64,000 bases of DNA from Acidobacteriota bacterium (GTDB lineage Bacteria > Acidobacteriota > Terriglobia > Acidiferrales > UBA7541): the NCBI GenBank assembly GCA_003224055.1, contig QHYE01000059.1:22009-86008 (forward strand). Reading direction: 5' to 3'. The notes under the pieces are model-generated. The model had not been told where the DNA came from, did not search any database, and saw only the letters and a list, made by a program, of their open reading frames with translations. The translations under genes were made by a program, and so were the position numbers. Positions 1 to 9,122 of this stretch are shown here, in pieces (within the stretch, counting starts at the first letter, position 1; every line of letters starts with the position of its first letter).

Positions 1-515
1 CAGGAGCAAAGGGGCCCCGAGGCGTCCACGACGTGATGACCCACTTCGGGATGCGACCGGTCCGCGCCGCGGTAGAGTTCTCCGCCCAAAATAATTCCGC
101 CGCCAATTCCCGTGCCGACCGTTACGTAGATCAAACGCGACTTGCCTTTTCCCGCGCCCCAGGCTGCTTCTCCCAGCGCCGCGGCGTCGCCGTCATTTTC
201 CAGCGCCGCGCGGACGTTGAATTCGCGCGCCAGGTCTTTTACCGGGTTACAGCCTTTCCACGCCGGAAGAAAATCCACATCGCCGAATTCGCCGCTGAAT
301 GGGTAGACCCAGCCCGTCGAGCCGATGCCGATGCCGGAAAGTTCCACGCCAGAGATTTGCGCCGACTCGCGCAACAGGCGAATCATCTGCGCAAGCCCGC
401 TGGGATAAGCGCGCGCGGCTTCGGTCGGGCATTCCACTCGGGACAAGACTTTGCCGCGGTCGTCCACGATGCCGGCGGCAATTTTCGTTCCGCCGATGTC
501 GACGGCACCAATCAC
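1..515 (-). CDS. ROK-family sugar kinase, partial at window edge
   Basis: Probable cytoplasmic glucokinase or N-acetylhexosamine kinase of the ROK family. About 171 residues are present; the C-terminus lies outside the window. The N-terminus shows the phosphate-binding segment VDIGGTKIAAG. The catalytic region reads ENDGDAAALGE, followed by VGTGIGGGI. A zinc-ROK His motif HPEVGHH precedes GPLCS, the beginning of the Cys cluster. The start is GTG, inside a GTGA overlap with the upstream SIS gene, so the two are translationally coupled. Pairing with a sugar-phosphate isomerase-like protein supports an amino-sugar substrate, but the exact sugar is inference. Confidence 0.9.
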   Translation of the reverse strand, partial: MIGAVDIGGTKIAAGIVDDRGKVLSRVECPTEAARAYPSGLAQMIRLLRESAQISGVELSGIGIGSTGWVYPFSGEFGDVDFLPAWKGCNPVKDLAREFNVRAALENDGDAAALGEAAWGAGKGKSRLIYVTVGTGIGGGIILGGELYRGADRSHPEVGHHVVDASGPLCS

Positions 516-1582
516 GGTTTTCCTCCGCTGGTCTGCTTGGGCAGCAGGCCATACTCGTCTTCGACTACGAAGGAACAGAGGCGAAAGGAATCACAATCCA
601 CGCCCGAGAGACGCGACAAGCGCTCGGCGGCAAGTTGCACCGGGATGATGTCGATGAGGAATTGCCACTCGGACGGAATCGCCGGAAGTTGGAACACCAG
701 ATCTCCCGCGTCGCCCGGAAGATGCTGGCCGATCAGCATGACGCTCGCGCCGAGTTGCCGGAGATCCCGCGCGACGGCCAGATCCTGCTCACGCATTTGC
801 GCGCCGTCGATCCACATGCCGAAACGAAAATCCTTGGCGATCATTTCCTGCGGGCCATGGCGGAAGCTTCCCGTGCCCATCGCGGTTGCCGGCGCTTTCA
901 CGCCTTCTTCCCAAAGCAGCCGCGCTTCGCAGCAACTCCCGAGGCTGGAACCGCGAGCCAGGAAATAAGAAACAGCGCCGGGAAGAAGCCAGGTTGTGTC
1001 TGCAACCTGTTTCTGCCAGCCTGGAATGGCGCGCGCGGTTTCGGCAATCGAAAGCGAGAGCGTGGACGCGAGTTGCGCATCGAACGAACCGGCGACATTG
1101 CTTGCGAGAAGACCCACGGCAGCGGCCAAGGTGGAGTACGTGTTGACGGAAATGGCGTGATCGAGCGCGATGGGAACGACGATGGGAATCTGCGCTTCCT
1201 TGGCCAGCGGCCCGTCCGGCGCATTCGTCACGGCAATGACGGTCGCGCCGGCCGCGCGCGCTTTTGCAGCGAGTTGAACGATTTCGATGCTGCGGCCGCT
1301 GCGCGAAATAATGATGATGGCGGCACCGGGCGGGAAGGTGGAGAACAGGAGCAGCTCCGCCGCGTCCTGCATGTAGACAGGACGAGCATTCTGGTAAAAG
1401 AGCGCGCCCACATTGAGTGCCGCATGCCAACTGCTGCCGATCCCGGTCAGGTAGACGTGCCGCGCGTTGCGGATCGCGGCAGCCGCCGCACCCAGAGCTA
1501 GGAGCCTCGGCCGGCACAAGTATTCGATGGTCCGCTCCAATTCTTCAGGCTGACGGAGAATGTCGCGCAAGAAATGTGTCAT
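512..1582 (-). CDS. SIS-domain sugar-phosphate isomerase/deaminase (GlmS C-terminal/AgaS-like)
   Basis: 356-residue cytoplasmic protein with two SIS (sugar isomerase) domains, like the isomerase half of GlmS or the AgaS/NagB-II deaminases, without the glutaminase domain. The first domain carries TGIGSSWHAALN, then the phosphosugar-binding SRSGRSIEIVQLAAKA. The second has the expected charged helix ending and HGPQEM. It likely interconverts or deaminates an amino-sugar phosphate. The ATG overlaps the end of the upstream reading frame as ATGA once that gene's frameshift is corrected, and its TGA overlaps the ROK start. This suggests a co-translated amino-sugar catabolic unit. Substrate is not determined. 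Confidence 0.85.
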   Translation of the reverse strand: MTHFLRDILRQPEELERTIEYLCRPRLLALGAAAAAIRNARHVYLTGIGSSWHAALNVGALFYQNARPVYMQDAAELLLFSTFPPGAAIIIISRSGRSIEIVQLAAKARAAGATVIAVTNAPDGPLAKEAQIPIVVPIALDHAISVNTYSTLAAAVGLLASNVAGSFDAQLASTLSLSIAETARAIPGWQKQVADTTWLLPGAVSYFLARGSSLGSCCEARLLWEEGVKAPATAMGTGSFRHGPQEMIAKDFRFGMWIDGAQMREQDLAVARDLRQLGASVMLIGQHLPGDAGDLVFQLPAIPSEWQFLIDIIPVQLAAERLSRLSGVDCDSFRLCSFVVEDEYGLLPKQTSGGKP

Positions 1583-1654
1583 GGGTCGCTTAGGCCAAGC
1601 ATCTCCTTCAACCAGAAATCGCTCTCTTTCAGCCAGACGTATGACACTTTTCCA

Positions 1655-2692
1655 TCACGTATCCCAAAATCTACAGCGTGAAGTTCGCGAGGGCCGTAGA
1701 TAATGATCTTGTCCCCTATCCGTGGTTGGTTCGTCTCCCGCTCGATACCCAGCAAGTAAACCCTTTATCTCAAGTATGGGCTTTTGTGCGTCCAGCTTTT
1801 TCTCTGCGGACGGTGTCCCATAGGCCTTCACGACATCCTCTTCAGAACTCCTCAATCCAACGCCTTCCGGCGTCTTCCAGGCGCGAAGAGCATTTGTCGC
1901 GATCCTCTTGCGCATATGCAGGCAATTGGGAAAATCGCTCGGCAAGACGTCAGCGACTCCCGATGTCTCCTCAACGTTCGTCGCAAAGTGCAAAGACGCT
2001 TGACCATCCTGTGACTGAAAACACTCCACGGGCGAGGGCCTATTTTTTTGCGCGGGCAAGCCGAAGTGCCGCAACAGGCTATCCAGGGAGAGTTCGCCAT
2101 CGGTGCAGTAGGGTCCCAGGCAGTCAGGCCCAACGAAGGCATCGCTCTCCAATTCGATAAAAGATACTCGTCCATCGCGGAGGCGAAAGCGGGCTGCTCG
2201 GACAGCTCCGTTCAGACGCCCCTTGTAGAGGAGCAGCTTCTTGCCCTTCTGATGGTGGGTATCATCCAGCTCTAAATCCTCCACACCGGAAGGCTTCCCG
2301 TATGTCTTCGCAATGTCCGCCTCTTGGCTCCCCAATCCGATTCCCTCAGAGGTTTTCCAGTTGCGTATGTCTTGCGTCGTCAGTTTTCCGTCTTTTCCTG
2401 TCCACATTCCGAACTCGGCAAAATCACGCAGATCGATATATCCCACTTCTCCCCGACTGCCTTCCGTTATGATCAGGAACGCCTGCCCGTTCTCTGTTCG
2501 ATAGCCGTAGATGCCTCCTGCGCTAGACCGTCCACCCAGCTGCTGAGCCAGACCCTCAAACGAGACATTGCCATCGATGCAAACGGGGCCCAGACATTTC
2601 GGCCCCGAATATACCTGCGCCTCAGCGATGGGGGCGAAGGACACCATCGTCAGCAAGACCGCACCAAGCACGGCTAGACATGAGTTTTTCAT
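1655..2692 (-). CDS. Secreted duplicated-domain protein with apparent C-terminal frameshift
   Basis: Not a family I recognise. A signal peptide ([20 protein letters not shown], cleavage near AEA) is followed by two homologous halves. Half one starts [19 protein letters not shown]; half two starts [19 protein letters not shown]. The W-KT-EG-GL-S-E--I-K-YG-PS pattern also recurs. Half one ends with [17 protein letters not shown]. The matching end of half two, [18 protein letters not shown], is present only in another frame. One extra G in the run at 1761-1763 explains the shift. Correcting it extends the protein to 1579, where TGA overlaps the SIS ATG. The ATG overlaps the fumC stop (ATGA). Real decay and assembly error are both possible. 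Confidence 0.75.
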   Translation of the reverse strand: MKNSCLAVLGAVLLTMVSFAPIAEAQVYSGPKCLGPVCIDGNVSFEGLAQQLGGRSSAGGIYGYRTENGQAFLIITEGSRGEVGYIDLRDFAEFGMWTGKDGKLTTQDIRNWKTSEGIGLGSQEADIAKTYGKPSGVEDLELDDTHHQKGKKLLLYKGRLNGAVRAARFRLRDGRVSFIELESDAFVGPDCLGPYCTDGELSLDSLLRHFGLPAQKNRPSPVECFQSQDGQASLHFATNVEETSGVADVLPSDFPNCLHMRKRIATNALRAWKTPEGVGLRSSEEDVVKAYGTPSAEKKLDAQKPILEIKGLLAGYRAGDEPTTDRGQDHYLRPSRTSRCRFWDT

Positions 2693-4104
2693 GGATGGGT
2701 CATGTCCTCGGGCTTGACGAGGGCGTCGAATTCTTCGGGGGTGACGTAGCCGAGCTTGATGGCGGCTTCGCGGAGGCTGATGCGGGCGTGGTGGGCGGCT
2801 TTGGCGACCTGGGCGGCGTTGTCGTAGCCGATTTTGGGGGCGAGGGCAGTGACGAGCATGAGGGAATTCTTGAGGTAATGGCCGATTTGCTCGCGGTTGG
2901 CTTCGATGCCGCGGACGCAGTGTTCAACGAAGCTGTTGCAAGAGTCGGCGAGGAGTTCGACGGAGTGCAAATAATTGAAAATGATCACGGGCTTGAAAAC
3001 GTTGAGCTCGAAATTTCCTTGTGAGCCGGCAAAGCCGATGGCGGCATCATTCCCCATGACCTGCACGGAGACCATGGTGAGGGCTTCGGCCTGCGTGGGA
3101 TTCACTTTGCCGGGCATGATGGAAGAGCCGGGCTCATTTTCGGGGAGGGTGAGTTCGCCGAGGCCACAGCGCGGGCCGGAGGCGAGCCAGCGAATGTCGT
3201 TGGCGATTTTCATGAGGGAAGCGGCGAGCGTCTTCAGCGCGCCGGAGGCGAAGACGAGTTCGTCGTGCGCAGAGAGCGCGGCGAATTTATTGGGATGCGA
3301 GCGGAAAGGGAGGCCGGTGAGCTCGGAGATTTTGCGGGCGGCGCGCTCGGCGAATTCGGGATGGGCGTTGAGGCCGGTGCCGACGGCGGTGCCGCCGATG
3401 GCGAGATCGTAGAGACCGTCGAGAGCAACGGCGATGCGGCCGCCGTCGCGGTCGAGCAAATTCACGTAGCCGGAAAATTCCTGGCCGAGGGTGAGAGGCG
3501 TGGCGTCCTGGAGATGGGTGCGGCCGATTTTTACTACGTCCGCAAATTCCCTGGCTTTGGCATCGAGCGCGTCGCGGAGATTTTTCACGGCGGGGAGCAG
3601 GCGGCGCGCGGTTTCCGTGGCGGCGGCGATGTGCATGGCGGCGGGAAACGTGTCGTTGGAGGACTGCGACATGTTGACGTCGTCGTTGGGATGGATGGGC
3701 TTCTTGCTGCCCAGTTCGCCGCCGGCGATTTCAATGGCGCGATTGGAAATCACCTCGTTGACGTTCATGTTGGTTTGCGTGCCGCTGCCGGTTTGCCAGA
3801 CGCTAAGAGGGAAGTGTTCCGTGAGTTTTCCTTCGATGACTTCATCGGCGGCCCGCATGATGAGGCTGCATTTTTCATGCGAAAGCTTGCCCAAGTCCTG
3901 GTTCACGAGCGCGGCGGCTTTCTTGAGGATGCCGAAGGCGCGGATCAGCTCGGGGGGCATGAGGTCTTTGCCGATGGCGAAGTGGATGAGCGAACGGGCG
4001 GTCTGCGCGCCGTAATAGCGGTCGACGGGGACTTCGATCTTGCCCATGGAGTCGGACTCAGTGCGTGTCGGAACGGAGGCGGCTGGCTTGGCGGCTTCAG
4101 ACAT
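2689..4104 (-). CDS. fumC: Fumarate hydratase class II
   Basis: TCA-cycle fumarase, reversible hydration of fumarate to malate; cytoplasmic homotetramer. The 471 residues fit the family length. The signature [15 protein letters not shown] is intact, as are SSNDTFP, the [10 protein letters not shown] catalytic segment and the substrate site [14 protein letters not shown] chose the ATG at 4104 because AAGGAG lies about seven bases upstream; the frame stays open further upstream but enters the repeat element E1. The stop overlaps the next gene's ATG (ATGA), coupling fumarase to an apparently unrelated secreted protein and the amino-sugar genes. Transcription probably starts in E1. Confidence 0.95.
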   Translation of the reverse strand: MSEAAKPAASVPTRTESDSMGKIEVPVDRYYGAQTARSLIHFAIGKDLMPPELIRAFGILKKAAALVNQDLGKLSHEKCSLIMRAADEVIEGKLTEHFPLSVWQTGSGTQTNMNVNEVISNRAIEIAGGELGSKKPIHPNDDVNMSQSSNDTFPAAMHIAAATETARRLLPAVKNLRDALDAKAREFADVVKIGRTHLQDATPLTLGQEFSGYVNLLDRDGGRIAVALDGLYDLAIGGTAVGTGLNAHPEFAERAARKISELTGLPFRSHPNKFAALSAHDELVFASGALKTLAASLMKIANDIRWLASGPRCGLGELTLPENEPGSSIMPGKVNPTQAEALTMVSVQVMGNDAAIGFAGSQGNFELNVFKPVIIFNYLHSVELLADSCNSFVEHCVRGIEANREQIGHYLKNSLMLVTALAPKIGYDNAAQVAKAAHHARISLREAAIKLGYVTPEEFDALVKPEDMTHP

Positions 4105-4279
4105 CGGAGACTCCTTGAAAGGCTGCTGTCCAGATTCTATCAGCAAGTGACTGGTGGCTAGTGACCCCGACAAGGTCGGGGCAAGCTGGTGACTCGTGAC
4201 TAATGACTTGTAGCCGGTGGGCAGCGAGTGGAGGGTTTTGAGTTTCAAAATGGGAATTGTTGGTATACATCCCGGTTGT

Positions 4280-4577
4280 TTTCGTATGAGTGGCAAATAC
4301 ACGACTTACAGGCAAACAGTTTGTATGAGTGGCAAATAGGAGACTTAAAGTAGCTATGTTTTCAGTGATTTGAGAGCAGCTCGTAAGAGTGACAAACAAA
4401 GGACTTACGGACGCGCGGTGTTTATAAAAAGGTAACGACAAGGGATATGATGATTCTGAAGGAGTTAGAAGGACTGCTTGGCGGGCGCCCATGATCGGGG
4501 GCACGTAAGAAACGTGCCGAACAACTCCAACACTATAGCATGTTCGTACTGTTTGTCAAATGATTACTTATAAGCGT
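4280..4577 (-). repeat. Intergenic element E1, homologous to E2 (45764-46025), oriented into fumC
   Basis: Read on the minus strand, this leader begins with a promoter-like block also found in E2 (CTTA-AAGTA, TTGACA, AGTACG-A-ATGCTA). A hairpin GGCACGT-AAGAA-ACGTGCC (4500-4518) follows. Next come CGCC-GCCA-G-AGTCCTTC, two decamers of the CTCCTTCAAA type, a GTTACCTT block and three 28-bp repeats. The repeats lie at 4283-4310, 4322-4349 and 4382-4409; the last reads CGTAAGAGTGACAAACAAAG followed by GACTTACG, with CGTAAG/CTTACG as terminal inverted arms. No gene is supported between 4105 and 4698; reading frames across it only translate the repeats. The 120 bases left of the RHH gene's end hold purine-rich direct repeats (cacagagag type). 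Confidence 0.7.
4532..4559 (-). promoter_or_regulatory. Predicted sigma-70 promoter in E1, driving fumC
   Basis: On the minus strand TTGACA (4559-4554) and TATAGT (4537-4532) are separated by 16 bases, close to the housekeeping consensus. The spacer AACAGTACGAACATGC is largely conserved in E2, which suggests that it is functional or recently copied. It would give a leader of about 420 bases to fumC. Confidence 0.6.
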
Positions 4578-4698
4578 TTTGGATCGTGCGAGTTAGGGCA
4601 GTCCGGCGGAGTGGGCGCGGGGCAAGACGGAGGAAAAAGGGCTTACACAGAGAGCAAGGAGGCTGGAGCACGGAGGGGCACAGAGAGAGCCAGGAAAG

Positions 4699-5010
4699 TC
4701 AAGAGCGCTTCACTCTTGGGCGCGAGGCCCTGGCCAGGTGGCGCTGGTCCAATCCCTGGCGGATCAGGGTCTTGATGACCGCCTGCCTGCTGATGTTGAG
4801 TTCCCTGGCGTGGCGTTCCAGTTCTTCGAGCATGGGAGCGGTGAAATCAACATTCACACGCTGGATTGGTTTCATCATACGGCCGGAATTGGTGAAGAAG
4901 CGCGAAACATCCTTGCCATTGTCCGCCATGCGGGCGATGGATTCGGCCGATGCAGGTTTTTTCTTATGTAGAGTGTTCTTCATAAAGTATTCGTTCTTTC
5001 TTTCGCTCAT
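4699..5010 (-). CDS. Ribbon-helix-helix (CopG/RHH) antitoxin-like repressor
   Basis: Small DNA-binding protein, 103 residues from this ATG or 94 from the in-frame ATG at 4983 (MKNTLHKKK), which is equally plausible. The C-terminal RHH domain reads IQRVNVDFTAPMLEELE (beta strand and first helix), then ARELNISRQAVIKTLIR (turn and second helix). SAESIARMADNGKDVSRFF before it is typical of TA-associated CopG proteins. No toxin gene is adjacent on either side, so it is an orphan in this window. A perfect palindrome lies about 20 bases upstream and is a likely autoregulatory operator. Confidence 0.8.
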   Translation of the reverse strand: MSERKNEYFMKNTLHKKKPASAESIARMADNGKDVSRFFTNSGRMMKPIQRVNVDFTAPMLEELERHARELNISRQAVIKTLIRQGLDQRHLARASRPRVKRS

Positions 5011-5030
5011 CGAACCGGAATCAGCATCAG

Positions 5031-5047
5031 GGTATAACTCTTATACC
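5031..5047. promoter_or_regulatory. Palindromic operator upstream of the RHH gene
   Basis: GGTATAA-CTC-TTATACC is a perfect 7-bp inverted repeat with a 3-bp centre. Its minus-strand reading contains TATAAG, a plausible -10 hexamer for the RHH gene, so a dimeric repressor bound here would block transcription. RHH proteins usually bind such short symmetric sites; that this protein binds here is inference. Confidence 0.55.
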
Positions 5048-5133
5048 ATGAAAGGGCAGCGAGGAATCAAGGGGAAACCAAGAGAAAAGAGAAAATAGAA
5101 AAGGGGAAACGGAAAAGAAGACGTCGGCTGCAA

Positions 5134-6081
5134 CTAACGGCGACCGTGGTGGGACCACCAGTCGCGCCAGGCGGCGGGATTGGAGCCGAGGCCGGCGCCG
5201 GTGATGTCTTGCAAGGCCTGGAAGACCCAACTGCGGGTGGCGGGGTCGAGGGTGGCGTCGTCCATCATCTGGAGGAGACCGGGGACGGCGCGCAGGCGCT
5301 GCTCCTGCGTGAACATGCCGGATTGCGCGAGGGCGCAGGCGGCTCCTTCACGGACGTTAGGCGAAAGGTCGCTGCGGAACGATTCGAGAAGCGGCGCGAT
5401 GGAACTGTCCGTGGCGAGAAGGCCGAGACCGACGACGGCATAGGCGCGCGTGGTTTGATCGGGATCGTGGATGCGATCGAGGAAGACGGTTTCGAGGCGC
5501 GCGGTTTCCACGCCGCGATTGCCGAGGACGCCGAGAATCCATAGGAGCCAGGCACGATGTTCGCGCTCGTCCTGCAAGCGAGTGAGAAGCTTGTCCACGC
5601 TTTCGGGGGACTTGGGCAGATTGTAGCCGGCCAGAGTGATTTCGAGGGAGGCGGCGCGGACGCGTAGATCGTTGGCGTTGATGGCAGTGTTGAGCAGATT
5701 CGCGAGCGGGTCCTTTTCCACTTCAAGCTGGCCGTACCAGCCGGAAACATTTTTTTCGATGAGTTCGATGGCGCCTTCGTAGTGGTTGATGGCGCGTTCC
5801 ATGAGGAGTTCGGCTTGCTGCTGCGGGGCCATGGAGGAAAGGCCTTCGATTTCGTGGCCGGAGAGTTTTGCAGGCGACGCGGGGAGGGGGTCGCTCTTTA
5901 ATTGGATGATGCGTTCGAACTCGGCCCAGGCTGCTTTGATGGGGGCGGGGTTGGCGGCGGCGAGAAGCAGGAAAATGAAGCCAATGGCCAAAACGACGAA
6001 AAAGCGTTTTCCGAGGCCCGGGTTTGCGGGGCGGATCTCTTCCGGCGTGATGGGCGGTTCCTGAACGTTTTCGTCCTTCAT
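5134..6081 (-). CDS. Membrane-anchored HEAT-repeat protein
   Basis: 315 residues. A short cytoplasmic N-terminus is followed by one membrane segment (RFFVVLAIGFIFLLLAAA, about residues 27-44), then an alpha-helical solenoid. The C-terminal half contains several HEAT-like helix pairs, for example TTRAYAVVGLGLLATD and VREGAACALAQSGM. The middle is amphipathic helix without a motif I know. HEAT solenoids usually act as scaffolds; no enzyme residues are visible. The ATG at 6081 was chosen because GAGGTG lies upstream. It is divergent from the radical SAM gene. Confidence 0.7.
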   Translation of the reverse strand: MKDENVQEPPITPEEIRPANPGLGKRFFVVLAIGFIFLLLAAANPAPIKAAWAEFERIIQLKSDPLPASPAKLSGHEIEGLSSMAPQQQAELLMERAINHYEGAIELIEKNVSGWYGQLEVEKDPLANLLNTAINANDLRVRAASLEITLAGYNLPKSPESVDKLLTRLQDEREHRAWLLWILGVLGNRGVETARLETVFLDRIHDPDQTTRAYAVVGLGLLATDSSIAPLLESFRSDLSPNVREGAACALAQSGMFTQEQRLRAVPGLLQMMDDATLDPATRSWVFQALQDITGAGLGSNPAAWRDWWSHHGRR

Positions 6082-6212
6082 GGGGGACACCTCGACGCCA
6101 GGAATCATGCTAAGTTGGCGATTGGCAGCAGGCAATAGTACGACTGGGGCAACGGCTGAGGCGGCGTGAACCCCGGTCATGTATACTTTTTCGAGGGGAA
6201 TCCGCGGTATTC

Positions 6213-7286
6213 ATGACTGAGGGAACAAAGGTAATGCGTGCGAGTGTCAAGACGCGGCTGCGGCGGGGGCTGCGGTTTGCGCGGACGCGCGCGCGCGAGC
6301 TGCGGATGATCGGGAAGGCGCTGGCTTCGACGAAGCACCCGATCCTGGTGCACATCATTCCGATGCGGCAGTGCAATCTGGCTTGCACGTATTGCAACGA
6401 ATACGACGATTTTTCGAAACCGGTACCGCTCCCGGAGATGAAAAAGCGGCTGGATTTGCTGGCGGACATGGGGACTTCGATCATTACGATCAGCGGGGGC
6501 GAACCTCTGATGCACCCGGAGCTGGACGAGGTGATCCGGCATATGCGGCGGCGCGGGATGATCGCCGGGCTGATCACCAATGGATTTTATTTGAACCGCG
6601 AGCGCATCGAGCGGCTGAACGAGGCGGGGCTGGAGCACCTGCAGATCAGTATTGATAACGTGGTGCCGGACGAGGTGTCGAAGAAAAGTTTGAAGACGCT
6701 GGATGGGCGGCTGGAGATGCTGTCGGAGTGGGCGGTGTTCCAGGTGAACATCAATTCGGTGCTGGGGAGCGGAGTGAAAGACCCGGAGGATGCGCTGAAG
6801 ATCGCGCGGCGGGCCGTGGAGCTGGGATTCACGAGCACGGTAGGAATTATTCACGACAACAACGGGCAGTTGAAGCCGCTGGGAGCGCGCGAGCAGGAAA
6901 TTTTTGAAGAGATCATGGAGCTGGGGAAGCGGTCGTTTTCGAGATTCAATGAATTTCAGCACAACGTGGCGCGTGGGCGGAAGCACAACTGGCGATGCCG
7001 ATCGGGCTCGCGGTATTTGTACATTTGCGAGGACGGACTGGTGCATTGGTGCTCGCAGCAGCGCGGATATCCGGGGATTCCGCTGGCGCAATACACGCCG
7101 GAGATGCGGCACCGCGAATACTTCACGGAGAAATTTTGCGCGGCGCGGTGCACGGTTTCCTGCGTGCAGCAGGTAGGGATTTTGGATAACTGGCGCGACC
7201 CGCAGAATTTGAAGCCGATGCCGATGACGCCGCCTGCGCCGCAACCGCAACTGGTGCAAATTGGGCAGGGACGCGGCGATTCTTAG
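6213..7286 (+). CDS. Radical SAM protein with SPASM-like C-terminal cysteines
   Basis: 357-residue Fe-S enzyme. The radical SAM cluster motif is CNLACTYC (Cys 54, 58, 61), followed by ISGGEP for SAM binding. The C-terminal third carries further cysteines: [14 protein letters not shown] and [10 protein letters not shown]. These resemble the auxiliary-cluster region of SPASM/twitch proteins, which modify peptides or act as dehydrogenases. The substrate is not evident. It lies about 100 bases upstream of an ABC exporter-like pair and an anchored helical protein on the same strand. No small precursor peptide gene was recognised nearby. Confidence 0.85.
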   Translation: MTEGTKVMRASVKTRLRRGLRFARTRARELRMIGKALASTKHPILVHIIPMRQCNLACTYCNEYDDFSKPVPLPEMKKRLDLLADMGTSIITISGGEPLMHPELDEVIRHMRRRGMIAGLITNGFYLNRERIERLNEAGLEHLQISIDNVVPDEVSKKSLKTLDGRLEMLSEWAVFQVNINSVLGSGVKDPEDALKIARRAVELGFTSTVGIIHDNNGQLKPLGAREQEIFEEIMELGKRSFSRFNEFQHNVARGRKHNWRCRSGSRYLYICEDGLVHWCSQQRGYPGIPLAQYTPEMRHREYFTEKFCAARCTVSCVQQVGILDNWRDPQNLKPMPMTPPAPQPQLVQIGQGRGDS

Positions 7287-7389
7287 TTCCAGAGCACTTC
7301 CTTCCGACGGCAATCCGGATTCCTGTTTTTCGACAGCGCACATTTTCGAATGGATGGTATTGACGACTGACTCTTAGCTTGCCAAAACT

Positions 7390-8349
7390 ATGCCCATGAG
7401 CGGATTCGCGATCGAAATCGAAAATCTGACGAAGGAATATCCTTTTGGATTCCTGCACCTGAAGAAGAAAACTTCGCTCGAAGGGCTGAATATGCAGGTG
7501 GAGATGGGCGAAGTGTTTGGCTTCATCGGGCCGAACGGGGCGGGGAAATCCACGACGATCAAGCTGCTGATGAGGCTGATTTTTCCCACGGCGGGGAGCG
7601 CGCGAATCCTCGGCAGGCCGATCAGCGACGTGGAAATGCACAAAGACATTGGGTACCTGCCGGAGCAGCCGTACTTCTACGACTATTTGACGGCCGCGGA
7701 AGTGCTGGATTATTTCGCGAGGTTTCACGACTTGAGGGCAGGAGATCGCAAGGAACGCGTCGAGCGGATGCTGAAGAAAGTGGGACTGGAAACGGCACGA
7801 AAAATTCAACTGCGCAAGTATTCCAAGGGGATGCTGCAGCGCGTGGGGCTGGCGCAGGCGATTCTGCACGACCCGAAGCTGGTGATCCTGGACGAGCCGA
7901 TGTCGGGGCTCGACCCCGTGGGACGGCGCGAAGTCCGCGACATCATATTGGAGTTGAAGCGCGAAGGAAAAACGGTGATGTTCTCCACGCACATCCTCTC
8001 CGATGCGGAGGCGCTGTGCGACCGCGTGGGGGTGATTGTGGGAGGGAAGCTGCGCGGGGTGGGCGCACCGGGGCAACTGGTGGACATGAAGACGCAGGGG
8101 ATGGAAATCCTTTTTGCGTTGACAGGGGCGAGCGACGAGCCCCTCCTGGCTAAGGCGATGAAGACGGGGGAATATTACCGGCTGCAGGTGGCGGAGGGAG
8201 AGTTGTACGTGGCGATCGAGCAACTGCGAGGCACGGGGGCGCGAATTCTTTCCGTGACGCAGGTGAAAGCCACGCTGGAAGAATTCTTCATGAACCTAGT
8301 GGAAGCGGACCGCGCGCAGGCGGCGGCGGTCGAGGTGAGCGGGAAATGA
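7390..8349 (+). CDS. ABC transporter ATP-binding protein
   Basis: 319-residue nucleotide-binding subunit of an ABC-2-type exporter. Walker A GPNGAGKST is at residues 47-55, the signature SKGMLQR near 145-151, Walker B LVILDEP at 164-170, and the switch His in STHIL. The C-terminal ~90 residues after VGVIVGGKL form the DUF4162-like tail of NatA/CcmA-type subunits. It overlaps the permease gene by four bases (ATGA), so the two almost certainly form one complex. The substrate is unknown. An ATG two codons downstream (MSGFAIEI) is an alternative start. Confidence 0.9.
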   Translation: MPMSGFAIEIENLTKEYPFGFLHLKKKTSLEGLNMQVEMGEVFGFIGPNGAGKSTTIKLLMRLIFPTAGSARILGRPISDVEMHKDIGYLPEQPYFYDYLTAAEVLDYFARFHDLRAGDRKERVERMLKKVGLETARKIQLRKYSKGMLQRVGLAQAILHDPKLVILDEPMSGLDPVGRREVRDIILELKREGKTVMFSTHILSDAEALCDRVGVIVGGKLRGVGAPGQLVDMKTQGMEILFALTGASDEPLLAKAMKTGEYYRLQVAEGELYVAIEQLRGTGARILSVTQVKATLEEFFMNLVEADRAQAAAVEVSGK

Positions 8350-9122
8350 AGCGCGTGGGAATCGTAGCGCTGAATACGTTTCGCGAAGCGGTGCGCGACC
8401 GCGTGCTGTACAACCTGGTGTTTTTCGCGCTGCTGATGATGCTGGCGGCCGTGGTGGTGGGGCAAATTTCGATCGGGATCGAAGAAAGCGTGATCGTAAG
8501 CCTGGGACTGAGCGCGATTTCCGTGATCGGGCTGCTGATTTCGGTCTTCATCGGCGTCGCGCTAGTGTCCAAGGAGATGGAGAAGCGGACGCTGTACGCG
8601 CTGCTGGCGAAGCCGGTGCGGCGTTGGGAGTTTCTGCTGGGAAAATTCGGCGGGCTGGTGCTGACGCTCGCAGTGAACACGGCGGCGATGGCCGCGGGGC
8701 TTTTTCTCGTGATGCTCTACGTAAAGCATTCGCTGCAACGGGAAGATGCGGTGGTGCTGGTGGCGGTGTACTTTATCTGGCTGAAGCTGGCGCTGATCGT
8801 GGCGCTGGCACTTATGTTTTCCTGCTTCACGACTCCGCTGCTTGCCATTTTGTTTACCGCCGGGTTATATATCGTCGGCCTATACGTGCAGGAACTGCGG
8901 AACTTGCCGGTGGATGTGATGAGCCCGGCGACGGCGGCTTTCACGAAATGGCTTTCGTATCTTCTGCCGAATTTTGAAAATTTCAATGTGATGGCGATGG
9001 CGGCGCACGGGCGGGCCGTGCCGGGGACGCTGATTCTGCAGAACACGCTGTATGTGGTGATTTACTGCGCGATCGTGCTTACGGGCGCGGCAGCGGTGTT
9101 CTCCCGGAAGAACTTGAAATGA
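8346..9122 (+). CDS. ABC-2 type permease
   Basis: 258-residue integral membrane subunit with about six hydrophobic segments, starting with LYNLVFFALLMMLAAVVVG and ending with TLYVVIYCAIVLTGAAAVFS. SKEMEKRTLYALLAKPVRRWEFLLGKF is the conserved cytoplasmic coupling region of ABC-2 permeases (residues written here are one motif of 20 plus flanks; key residues are E-K-RTL--L-AKP--R). It overlaps the ATPase gene upstream and the next gene downstream by ATGA. Confidence 0.88.
   Translation: MKRVGIVALNTFREAVRDRVLYNLVFFALLMMLAAVVVGQISIGIEESVIVSLGLSAISVIGLLISVFIGVALVSKEMEKRTLYALLAKPVRRWEFLLGKFGGLVLTLAVNTAAMAAGLFLVMLYVKHSLQREDAVVLVAVYFIWLKLALIVALALMFSCFTTPLLAILFTAGLYIVGLYVQELRNLPVDVMSPATAAFTKWLSYLLPNFENFNVMAMAAHGRAVPGTLILQNTLYVVIYCAIVLTGAAAVFSRKNLK

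Noticed and set aside
4283..4409. CRISPR-like array in E1
   Set aside because: Only three diverged units with unequal spacing and no cas genes; the homologous E2 has inverted units.
4097..4504. Open frame across E1 with repeated ATHT-like residues
   Set aside because: It only translates the 28-bp repeats and the fumC leader; no ribosome site.
6177..7343. A 388-codon antisense frame
   Set aside because: Shadow of the radical SAM gene, which has all motifs.
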